Below, one piece after another: positions 8,536-15,695 of a stretch of DNA of 42,002 nucleotides. The stretch's first letter is position 1, and every line of letters starts with the position of its first letter. The notes under the pieces were generated by a model. It saw only the letters and a program-made list of their open reading frames with translations, did not search any database and was not told the origin of the DNA. A program made the position numbers and the translations under genes. The stretch lies in contig NZ_MABH01000242.1 of NCBI RefSeq assembly GCF_001720585.1, positions 1 through 42,002 on the forward strand. The letters run 5' to 3'. This DNA is from Cereibacter johrii. Its GTDB lineage: Bacteria; Pseudomonadota; Alphaproteobacteria; Rhodobacterales; Rhodobacteraceae.

Positions 8536-9315
8536 TCAGCGGAACATTAGTTTCGGCAGGAACAGCACGACCCCGGGCAGGAAGACGAGCAGCAGCGTGA
8601 CGAGGAAGACCGAAAGCAGCAGCGGCAGGGACTCGCGCGTGTAGGCGCCAACCTTGACCTTCAGGATCGAGCAGACGGTGTACATCGCCGTCCCAATGGG
8701 CGGGGTGAAGTTACCGATCGTGGCCGCGATAATGAAGACGATGCCAAAATGGACGGGATCGCCCCCAAGGTTGCGAATGAGCGGTAGGAAGATTGGCGTC
8801 AGCATGATGATCAGCACCGTCGCATCCACCACGAAACCCGCGAGGATGGTGAAGGTCGCGATCAGCGCCATCACGGCGTATAGGTTGTCGGTCAGCCCCA
8901 GCATGGCGCTCGAGACCAGCTCCGGGATCCGCTCGAGCACGATGCCGTAGCCGAAGATCGCCGAAAGCGCGACGAGGAAGATCACCGCGCCGATATCGCC
9001 GAGGCTGACCTCGAGCGCCTCAATGAAGCTTCTCCCCGTCAGCCGGCGATAGATGGCGACGCCCACGAAGAGCGCATAGACGACCGCCGCGGCTCCGATC
9101 TCGGAGAGGGTGAAGACCCCACTGCGCAGCCCCACTAGCAGGATGACCGGAAAGAGTAGCGCCCACGAGCCGCCGCGGAAGGCGTGGCCGGCCTCGGCCA
9201 GGGTCGGGCGGCGGTCGCGCTCGGGCGGATAGCCGCGCCGGCGCGCAGTGATCGAGACGGCGATCGACAGGCCGGTCGCCAGCATCAGCGCAGAGATCAG
9301 TCCGGCCGCGAACAT
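8536..9315 (-). pseudogene. dctM: TRAP transporter large permease DctM, C-terminal portion only
   Basis: The 259 residues are the C-terminal part of a DctM permease: IGAAAVVYALFVGVAIYRRLTG, a run of hydrophobic helices, the family signature LTPIFLPLIRNLGGDPVHFGIVF in shortened form, and TPPIGTAMYTVCSI. A complete DctM, such as the one at 20233-21525, has ~430 residues and starts with a conserved FLLFLILGVPVAVSIG-like helix that is absent here. Homology begins abruptly at about the AGLISALMLATGL segment, and upstream sequence (9316 onward) is unrelated. No DctQ or DctP is present next to it. It is a deletion remnant and cannot form a complete transporter, although the ORF itself is open. Confidence 0.8.
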
Positions 9316-9656
9316 CGCCCCGCGGCATCGGGGGAGCGTCGAGGGGTCCTCCTCTCGGCCGCGGCCGGGGGCGAGAGGGGATGGGTTTGGGAAAGCCGAC
9401 AGAGACCGGTCGACCAGAGGTCATGGGCAGCGTACCCCAGGAATGGGAACCGCCTCGATACGGGGGTCGTAGTCCGATCCGGCGCTTGCGGAGCTGCCAG
9501 TTCTTGCGCTGAAAGACCCGTTGGACGGTCGGCCTTTTCCGGTCACGACCGCGATGGACCGGGCCTACGCAATTACCCAGTGGGCCGGCTCGCCCATGAC
9601 CGAGATCCCTGGCAACGACCGATCCTGTCCCTTCGGTCGGGCTGTCGCTCTCCCGG
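9316..9656. other. gene-free junction between TRAP remnant and DUF4394 gene
   Basis: About 340 bases with no ORF that I can support on either strand. It lies where the first ~170 codons of dctM should be, so it marks the breakpoint of the deletion or rearrangement that removed the front of the transporter operon. No terminal inverted repeats of a mobile element were recognised. Confidence 0.45.
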
Positions 9657-9687
9657 AAAAGCCTCCCGACGCGAGGGTCGAGAGGCT
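9657..9687 (-). terminator. terminator of the DUF4394 gene
   Basis: Read leftward, AGCCTCTCGACC is followed by a short loop and GTCGGGAGGCT, giving an 11-12 bp stem (9660-9687, with one bulge), and then TTTT at 9657-9660. It lies 30 bases beyond the stop of the leftward gene at 9718. Confidence 0.7.
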
Positions 9688-9717
9688 CGTTGGTCTTCCG
9701 CTTTCGTCCGAAGCGGA

Positions 9718-10572
9718 TTACATGCCCCGCGAGAGAGCAAAGCCGCTGAAGCCGCCCATGCCCAGATCGGCGAGCTCGCTTGCGGCACCGCTGGCCAGGT
9801 CGATCGAGTAGAGGCCCGCGGTCTCTTCGCCCTCGATCTGCAGGATGGCATAGGCCATGTCCGAGCCCTCTTCCGGCGAGACGATGTCGAACCCGCCCCA
9901 ATAGCTCACGTCGATCGGCGCGCCATCGACCGTCAGCTGGCCCACGGAGGCCAGCGTGCCGTCGTTGTTGGCGAGCGTCACCAGAGCATCGGCATTGGCA
10001 TCGAGCGCATATTGCGCGGTCGACGACGCCTTGGCCCCGGAAATGGCATTGGTATAGGCATTGGCGAAGATCAGCGGCTCGCGGCCGGCCGACATGTCAC
10101 CCTCGGCATAATAGGCGTCGGTGAAGCGGCGAACGGAATTTGCGCGCTCGTCCTTGTCGCCAAACCCGTCAGGGAAATACACGAGGTTCGAGCCATCCGC
10201 CCCGACCGCGCGCACGGCGTCGATCTGGTTGTTGAAGTCGAAGGCCACGGCGCCGTCACCGATCATGGCATCGTCCATGAAGCGGGCGCCGAGGTCGGTC
10301 AGCGTGCCGGTGGCCGGATCGACCTCGTAGATCATGCCGTCGGCATAGCCCAGCAGCTGCCCGGTGACGGGGCGATAGGCGATCGCGCGCAGCGGCGCCG
10401 AAAGCGCATGGGTCTTCACGGTGCCGGGCATGGCGATGTCCGCCATGGTGACCAGCGTGCTGCCCTTCTCGGCAAGGGCATAGCCCATGACGCCGGCATG
10501 GTCGTCGGCCAGTGCGGCAGTGCCGAAGGTGAGCGTCGCGGCGGTCAGGGCGAGAGTGTTCTTGCAGGCCAT
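9718..10572 (-). CDS. secreted DUF4394 domain protein
   Basis: A 284-aa protein starting at ATG 10572, with AGGACG about seven bases upstream. Residues 1-22 are a signal peptide (ACKNTLALTAATLTFGTAALA, cut after ALA). The mature part is one DUF4394 domain, a repeat-rich, probably beta-propeller-like fold. Characteristic segments are LRAIAYRPVTGQLLGYAD, AVAFDFNNQIDAVRAVG and LYSIDLASGAASELADLG. It is probably periplasmic or extracellular with no known enzymatic role. It is divergent from an ECF sigma factor and its anti-sigma factor, an arrangement in which the secreted gene is often the sigma target. The gene ends at a hairpin terminator. Confidence 0.8.
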   Translation of the reverse strand: MACKNTLALTAATLTFGTAALADDHAGVMGYALAEKGSTLVTMADIAMPGTVKTHALSAPLRAIAYRPVTGQLLGYADGMIYEVDPATGTLTDLGARFMDDAMIGDGAVAFDFNNQIDAVRAVGADGSNLVYFPDGFGDKDERANSVRRFTDAYYAEGDMSAGREPLIFANAYTNAISGAKASSTAQYALDANADALVTLANNDGTLASVGQLTVDGAPIDVSYWGGFDIVSPEEGSDMAYAILQIEGEETAGLYSIDLASGAASELADLGMGGFSGFALSRGM

Positions 10573-10680
10573 CGGTAACGTCCTTTTCTGCTTGCGTTGG
10601 ACCACTCCCTGTGGGCCAACTCGTCGAAGTCACGGTGCAGGTGGCATCGGAGTTTCAGCGCGGGACGATTTTTTTCGACG
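10573..10680. promoter_or_regulatory. divergent promoter region between DUF4394 gene and ECF sigma operon
   Basis: The only room for promoters of both divergent units is this ~108-base gap (its right border depends on the sigma-factor start). Autoregulated ECF systems usually carry a sigma-specific promoter here. I see an A/T run near 10669 but no promoter pair I can name with confidence. Confidence 0.45.
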
Positions 10681-11295
10681 GTGAGAGCGATAGACAGCCT
10701 GACGGACGAGACCTCCGGTAACCGCTCCGGGCGCGCGGCGGCGACGGGGCCGAGCACGCCCCGGACCGACCTCGAGGCACTGATCGCCCGGTGCGCCATG
10801 GGTGACCGGGGCGCGTTTGAATCGCTCTATGATGCCACCAGCGGGAAACTTCATGCGGCCTGCTGTCGTATCCTGGGGCGTGGACAGGGGGCCGAGGATG
10901 CAATGCAGGACGCCTACGTCAAGATCTGGACCCATGCCGGTCGGTATCGCGTGACAGGCCACTCGCCGATGACCTGGCTCATCACGATCGCGCGCAACAC
11001 GGCCATCGATCGTCTGCGGGCTCAGCGCAGGGGCGGCGATGTCACCGAATATCACGACATCCACCCTGCCGCCGGATCCAACCCGGAGACCAGGATGCTG
11101 GCGCGTGCCGAGGCGGGGCGCATCCGGGCCTGTCTGGAGGAGCTGGGCGCAGACCGTCGCCGCGCCATCACCGGGGCCTATCTGGACGGGTTGAGCTATG
11201 CGGAACTGGCGGAGCGCGCCGGAATTCCGCTGAACACCATGCGCACATGGCTGAGACGCGGCCTCATGGCGCTCAAGGACTGCGTGGCCAGATGA
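10681..11295 (+). CDS. ECF-type RNA polymerase sigma factor (SigK-like)
   Basis: A 204-aa protein from GTG 10681. An in-frame TTG at 10597 would add 28 residues that do not fit the family, and no start has a strong ribosome-binding site. Region 2 contains AFESLYDATSGKLHAACCRILGR and AEDAMQDAYVKIWTHAGRY (-10 recognition and core binding), then PMTWLITIARNTAIDRLRA. Region 4 contains ITGAYLDGLSYAELAERAG followed by the HTH IPLNTMRTWLRRGL. The stop overlaps the anti-sigma ATG (ATGA), so the two are translationally coupled. Family logic predicts release from the membrane anti-sigma factor upon an envelope or oxidative signal. Confidence 0.88.
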   Translation: MRAIDSLTDETSGNRSGRAAATGPSTPRTDLEALIARCAMGDRGAFESLYDATSGKLHAACCRILGRGQGAEDAMQDAYVKIWTHAGRYRVTGHSPMTWLITIARNTAIDRLRAQRRGGDVTEYHDIHPAAGSNPETRMLARAEAGRIRACLEELGADRRRAITGAYLDGLSYAELAERAGIPLNTMRTWLRRGLMALKDCVAR

Positions 11296-11996
11296 GCGAT
11301 CTTTCGGAAAGCGCCACGCCCGACGATGACATGCTCGCGGCCGAATATGCGATGGGCCTGTTGGAGGGCGACGAGCATCGCGCAGTCCGCGCGCGCGTGG
11401 CGCGCGATCCGGGTTTCGCCGCACGGGTGACCGAATGGGAGGCGCAGCTGTCGCAGATGGCGGATCTGGACCCGATTGCCGCGCCCCAGGCCGCCCGTGC
11501 CGCACTGATGGCACGTCTTTTCCCCGCTCCGCGGCGGCTTCCCCTCTGGCAGCGGCTGGGATTGTGGCAGGCCCTCGCCGGTGGCGCGATCACGGCGGCC
11601 CTCGTTCTGGCGTTCGTGGCCTTCCAGCCGAACGAGCGGACCAGGGCAACGGCGCTCTACTCTGCCGAGATCGCCTCGAACGAGGGGGATTTCCGCGTCG
11701 TTGCGCTGGTCGACCTGCAGTCGGAGGAGGTCATCCTCGCCCGAACCGCCGGCGCGGCACCCGAAGGGCGTATCCTGCAGGTCTGGGCCCATGGGCCGGA
11801 CGAGCCCGCGCAATCCGTCGGTCTCTGGCCGGAGGGCGACAGTGTGCGCCTTCGGCTGCCTGCCGAGATTGCTGCAGTGCAGGGTGTCCTGACGCTGGGT
11901 GTCTCCGAGGAGCCTCCCGGCGGGTCGCCGACGGGCCGACCCTCCGGAAGGGTCTTCGGCACGGTTGACATCCCGCTCGTGCAAGCCGAGCTGTGA
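11292..11996 (+). CDS. anti-sigma factor, RskA/anti-sigma-K family
   Basis: A 234-aa protein overlapping the sigma gene by four bases. The N-terminus has the RskA-type anti-sigma domain (MLAAEYAMGLLEGDEHRAV, then FAARVTEWEAQLSQMADLDPI). A single membrane helix at ~97-117 (ALAGGAITAALVLAFVAF) is followed by the periplasmic RskA domain, including SVGLWPEGDSVRLRLP and a closing FGTVDIPLVQA. It should hold the sigma factor at the inner membrane until a periplasmic signal triggers release. The adjacent divergent secreted protein is a candidate member of the same regulon. Confidence 0.88.
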   Translation: MSDLSESATPDDDMLAAEYAMGLLEGDEHRAVRARVARDPGFAARVTEWEAQLSQMADLDPIAAPQAARAALMARLFPAPRRLPLWQRLGLWQALAGGAITAALVLAFVAFQPNERTRATALYSAEIASNEGDFRVVALVDLQSEEVILARTAGAAPEGRILQVWAHGPDEPAQSVGLWPEGDSVRLRLPAEIAAVQGVLTLGVSEEPPGGSPTGRPSGRVFGTVDIPLVQAEL

Positions 11997-12253
11997 CGCG
12001 CATCGGACGGCGCCTCGGCTACTCCTTTGCCGCCGGAAGCGGTGGAACCAGCGATCGATCGCGATGCGGTTCGTTCGGACGGCCGCTCTCGGGCTTTGCG
12101 GCAGTTTCCACGCCGCAACGCCGAGAGAGCGCTGCCAGCCCTTCGTGGTGATGGGTGGCGTTTCCTCGGTTAGACCGCGCACCTGAGCTCGGGTGAGCAC
12201 GGCGATTGTGCGCCCCCGCAACCCGTTCAAGCCACCTCAGCTATCCGGGATAC
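11997..12253. other. gene-free stretch after the anti-sigma gene
   Basis: About 257 bases with no supported gene. A minus-strand frame runs through it but shows no recognisable domain. The stretch ends in a terminator hairpin. It may be rearrangement debris, because decayed mfd sequence follows directly. Confidence 0.4.
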
Positions 12254-12278
12254 GCCGCCCCTCCGGCGGTTTTCTTTT
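12254..12278 (+). terminator. rho-independent terminator
   Basis: CCGCC (12255-12259) and GGCGG (12265-12269) form a short G/C stem with a five-base loop, followed by TTTTCTTTT. In the rightward direction it could end the sigma/anti-sigma transcript, whose last stop is 258 bases upstream. Confidence 0.6.
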
Positions 12279-12289
12279 GCCGCATCTTC

Positions 12290-12510
12290 AGAAAGCGCGA
12301 CTCTGCGCGTCCGCGTCGCGGCAGGACCGGTGGCTCCGCCTCGGGCGCGAGTGGCGCGCCGCGGATGGGCCGGACGTCGATGTGCTCTCGCCCAGATCCT
12401 GCAGGCTCAGGAGTGCCATCCGCCGCCTCTGCGAGATCGGAGTGGCCGTCATCGCCAGGGCCTGCAGGTCGGCGCCGGGCGCCCGGAGCCGCGCCTTGTG
12501 GGCCGCGCCG
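12290..12510 (-). pseudogene. decayed fragment of mfd, inverted relative to the intact copy
   Basis: Read leftward from 12510 the translation is GAAHKARLRAPGADLQALA, then MTATPI and LLSLQDLGE. This corresponds to residues ~664-705 of the intact Mfd-type protein at 15696-18875 (GAAHKARLRALGADLHVLT, MTATPI, LVGLQDLSE). At the nucleotide level, about 100 bases around 12430-12510 are nearly identical to 17690-17790. The motif after TATPI is scrambled, the frame then shifts, and a weaker match to the next Mfd segment may continue to about 12290. It cannot encode a protein. It is a leftover of an inverted partial duplication or of a second, lost mfd gene. Confidence 0.75.
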
Positions 12511-12624
12511 GGCGGGCCAGTGGGCCGCACGAGGCAACGCTTGGGGGCGAGGCGGAAGGAACATCGGCGGACTGCAGGTGTTCGGTAAAGACTCCCTGTG
12601 GTGCGACAGAGTTACGGAGGCGGA

Positions 12625-12981
12625 ATGACTGCACATGAGATTCATCATCCTCGTCGACGGGGCAACTGGGCGCTGACGACGCTCGCCATCGTCTGCCTCT
12701 TGCTGGGCATCACGCTTCTCGCCGGAGGCGTCTGGCTCATCGTGCTCGGCGGCAGCTGGTATTACGGCATCGCCGGGCTGGGCCTTCTGCTGGTTGGAGT
12801 TCTCTTGTTCCGACGCTCTTTCGCGGCCGTATGGCTCTATCTTGCAGTCTGGGCGGGCACGGTCCTCTGGGCCTTCTGGGAGGTCGGAACCGACTGGTGG
12901 GCACAAATGCCGCGCCTGGTCGGGCCGACGCTCATCCTCATCCTCGTCCTTCTCTGCATTCCCGCGCTTCGGCGCCGCTGA
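12625..12981 (+). CDS. membrane domain of PQQ glucose dehydrogenase, encoded as a separate gene
   Basis: A 118-aa protein from ATG 12625, with GGAGG four bases upstream. It consists of about four membrane helices and matches the N-terminal anchor of membrane-bound quinoprotein glucose dehydrogenases: a first helix ending WLIVLGGSWYYGIAGLG, then LFRRSFAAVWLYLAVW, then WAFWEVG and a last helix before IPALRRR. In the family this domain binds ubiquinone and is fused to the periplasmic PQQ domain. Here it ends 12 bases before a gene for that domain, which has its own ribosome-binding site and signal peptide. The pair presumably assembles into a two-subunit enzyme passing electrons to the quinone pool. 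Confidence 0.8.
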   Translation: MTAHEIHHPRRRGNWALTTLAIVCLLLGITLLAGGVWLIVLGGSWYYGIAGLGLLLVGVLLFRRSFAAVWLYLAVWAGTVLWAFWEVGTDWWAQMPRLVGPTLILILVLLCIPALRRR

Positions 12982-12993
12982 CGGGAGCTGGCC

Positions 12994-15198
12994 ATGCCGA
13001 TCCATCCCCTTCGTTCCCTCCCCCTTCTGGCGTTGATCGCCGCAACCCCCCTCGCCGCGCAGGTGCAGCCCGCCCAAGGTCTGCCGGAAGCCGATGTGGC
13101 GCCACAGCAAGCCGAGCCTTCGCCGGACGCGCAACCCGGAGGCGCAGGCGACGCCCCGCAGGGGCAGACCGAGCAGGCAGCGCCGGAGGGGGCAGCCTCT
13201 CCGGAGGCCGGCACGGAAGCGGCGCCCGCGGGCACCAGTGTCGCGCAAGCGGAGGCCGAGGCTCAGGCCCTTGTGGAGCGGCCTGCGCAGCCGCAGCCCG
13301 AGGTGGGGGCGGACTGGCCCTTCTGGGGCGGCGATGCGCAGGCCACGCGATATTCGCCGCTGGACGAGATCACTCCGGAGAATGTGGCGGGCCTCGAGCG
13401 GGCCTTCGTCTACCGCACCGGCGACATGCCGAGCGCCGAGGCGGACGGCAAATACTCGCCGGAGACCACGCCTCTCAAGATCGGCGATGACCTCCTGATG
13501 TGTTCCGCCATGAACATCCTCATCTCCATCGATGCGGCGACCGGAGAGGAGAACTGGCGCTACGATCCCGGCGTGCCCGCAGAAGCCATTCCCTACGGCG
13601 CCTCGTGCCGCGGGGTCTCGATCTACACCGATCCGGCGGCCGCGGAGGGGACGCTCTGCGCGACGCGGGTGATCGAGGGCACGCTCGACGCCAAACTCGT
13701 CGCCGTCGACGCCTTCACGGGCGACCCGTGCGAGGGGTTCGGCGAGAACGGCACGGTGGATCTCTGGCAGGATATCGGCGAGCGGGTGCCCGGCTGGTAT
13801 TCGGTCACGGCCCCGCCCGCCGTGGTGCGCGGAATCCTCGTGACCGGCGCTCAGGTGAAGGACGGTCAGGCCGAGGACGCACCCTCGGGAGTGGTCCGCG
13901 GCTATGACGCGGTCACCGGCGATCTCGTCTGGGCCTGGGACCTTGCGGCTCCCGAGGCCAATCGCGCCGGCCCGCCCGCAGGAGAGGTCTATACGCGCGG
14001 CACGCCCAACATGTGGACGACCGCCGTCGCCGACGAAGAGCTGGGATATGTCTACCTGCCGCTTGGCAATTCCTCGGTGGACTATTACGGCTCGAACCGG
14101 TCGGAGGCGGAGAATGCCTTCGCCACCTCGCTGGTGGCCCTCGACGCCACGACGGGCGAGGAGGTCTGGCACTTCCAGACGGTCCGGCACGATGTCTGGG
14201 ACTACGATCTCGGCAGCCAGCCCACGCTCCTCGACTGGCAGGGCACGCCGGCGATCCTCCTGCCCTCGAAACAGGGCGATCTCTATATCCTCGACCGGGC
14301 CACCGGAGAGCCGTTGACGCCGATGGAAGAGCTGACCGGCCTGCCGCAGGGCGATGTGGAGCCCGACTACATCTCGCCGACCCAGCCTGCCTCGGCCTGG
14401 GCCACGCTGCGGATGCCGCCGCTCGAGCCCAGGGACGCCTGGGGCTTCACCGCGATCGACCAGCTCTGGTGCCGCATCCAGTTCCACCGCGCCAATTACG
14501 AGGGCTATTTCACGCCCCCCTCCAGCGACCGGCCGTGGATCCAGTATCCGGGCTACAACGGCGGGTCCGACTGGGGATCGGTCGCGGTGGACAGCCAGCG
14601 GGGCCTCATCATCGCGAACTACAACGATGTGCCGAACTACAACCGGCTCGTTCCGCGCGACGAGGTCGAGAGTGTGCCGATCCACGAGCAGGAGAGCGGC
14701 GCGCAGGCCGGCGAGAATGCCGAAGGCGCGGCCGACCCTCAGGCGGGATCTCCCTATGGGATCAGCGTCAATGCCGGCTGGCGCAACGAGATGACGGGCA
14801 TTCCCTGCGTGCGGCCTCCCTACGGCCATATCCGCGCGATCGATCTGGAAACGGGTGAGACGGTCTGGGATCGCCCCTTCGGCACCGCGCGCCGCAACGG
14901 CCCCTTCGGCATTCCGTCCTACCTGCCGTTCGACATCGGCACGCCCAACAACGGCGGCTCGGTCGTGACCGCCGGCGGGGTGATCTTCATGGGCGCCGCG
15001 ACCGACAACCTCTTCCGGGCGATCGATGTGGAGACGGGCGAGACGCTCTGGCAGGATGTCCTGCCGGCGGGAGCACAGGCCAACCCGATCACTTACGAGG
15101 TCGACGGCCGCCAGTATGTGATGATCGCCGCCGTCGGCCATCACTTCATGGAGACCGGCGTCGGCGACTGGATGATCGCCTATGCGCTGCCGCAGTAA
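12994..15198 (+). CDS. gcd: PQQ-dependent glucose/quinate/shikimate-type dehydrogenase, periplasmic subunit
   Basis: A 734-aa protein with a signal peptide (residues 1-22, cut near PLAAQ) and then an unusual ~75-residue linker rich in Ala, Pro, Glu and Gln (~23-100). From DWPFWGGDAQATRYSPL (~residue 108) it is a complete PQQ beta-propeller, with repeated tryptophan-docking-type motifs (AATGEENWRYD, ATTGEEVWHFQ, LETGETVWDRP, VETGETLWQDV) and the family block HDVWDYDLGSQPTL. The reaction is PQQ-linked oxidation of aldoses such as glucose to the lactone in the periplasm. Normal family members are ~800 aa with a fused membrane domain; here that domain is the preceding gene. Related substrates (quinate, shikimate) cannot be excluded. 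Confidence 0.87.
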   Translation: MPIHPLRSLPLLALIAATPLAAQVQPAQGLPEADVAPQQAEPSPDAQPGGAGDAPQGQTEQAAPEGAASPEAGTEAAPAGTSVAQAEAEAQALVERPAQPQPEVGADWPFWGGDAQATRYSPLDEITPENVAGLERAFVYRTGDMPSAEADGKYSPETTPLKIGDDLLMCSAMNILISIDAATGEENWRYDPGVPAEAIPYGASCRGVSIYTDPAAAEGTLCATRVIEGTLDAKLVAVDAFTGDPCEGFGENGTVDLWQDIGERVPGWYSVTAPPAVVRGILVTGAQVKDGQAEDAPSGVVRGYDAVTGDLVWAWDLAAPEANRAGPPAGEVYTRGTPNMWTTAVADEELGYVYLPLGNSSVDYYGSNRSEAENAFATSLVALDATTGEEVWHFQTVRHDVWDYDLGSQPTLLDWQGTPAILLPSKQGDLYILDRATGEPLTPMEELTGLPQGDVEPDYISPTQPASAWATLRMPPLEPRDAWGFTAIDQLWCRIQFHRANYEGYFTPPSSDRPWIQYPGYNGGSDWGSVAVDSQRGLIIANYNDVPNYNRLVPRDEVESVPIHEQESGAQAGENAEGAADPQAGSPYGISVNAGWRNEMTGIPCVRPPYGHIRAIDLETGETVWDRPFGTARRNGPFGIPSYLPFDIGTPNNGGSVVTAGGVIFMGAATDNLFRAIDVETGETLWQDVLPAGAQANPITYEVDGRQYVMIAAVGHHFMETGVGDWMIAYALPQ

Positions 15199-15695
15199 GT
15201 GACGGGCTGGACCGATCCAAGGCGCCGCCAGGGGTGAGGTCGGGTCTCGGGGAGAACCGCCAAGCCCCTGGCCCTGGCGGCGATCCGCGAGACTCTTCCT
15301 CGCCGGTGACCCGATCGGATCGGTCGCCTCTCCCGCAGTGTTCTCCGCCTGACGTCCCTGACATCCCGCGAGCGGCGCGCGAACGCTGCGGCGGCTCGGG
15401 CGGGGGGGCCGGCCCCGCTCCGAAGGAGACGCGGGTCTCCCGGGCAAGGGCATCGCGTCGCGGACAGGTGCGCGGACGGCGCCGCGGGGGCGCGTGGCGA
15501 GGTGAGCCTCAAGGATGCGGACCCTTCAACGCAGGCATCTGGCACTCAGGCGCCCTTTCTCCACGCCCTTGCGGCAGGCCTCGCGCAGATGACCGTCGCG
15601 TCCTGAGGCCGCGTCCGCGAGCGCGGAACAAGCCGTCCGCTTCGTCATTGTCCCCCGCGCAACAGTGGCGCGGGTTGCCTGACAGGTAAAGGCTG
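15199..15695. other. 497-base gap between gcd and mfd
   Basis: No gene is supported. Two hairpins stand out. CCGCCA...TGGCGG at ~15257-15279 lies soon after the gcd stop and may act as its terminator, although it lacks a T run. CCCGCGC (15654-15660) and GCGCGGG (15668-15674) with a seven-base loop lie just before the mfd start and could influence its translation or mark a terminator. The rest is very G+C-rich and featureless. Confidence 0.45.

Noticed and set aside
12205-12225. tRNA-like 3' end (CCCCCGCAACC) similar to the initiator tRNA
   Set aside because: Only 11 bases match and no cloverleaf can be drawn from the upstream sequence.
12241-15453. 1070-aa minus-strand ORF
   Set aside because: It runs antisense to gcd; long open antisense frames are expected from the codon use of high-GC genes. 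Only the decayed mfd stretch at its end has meaning, and that is in another frame.
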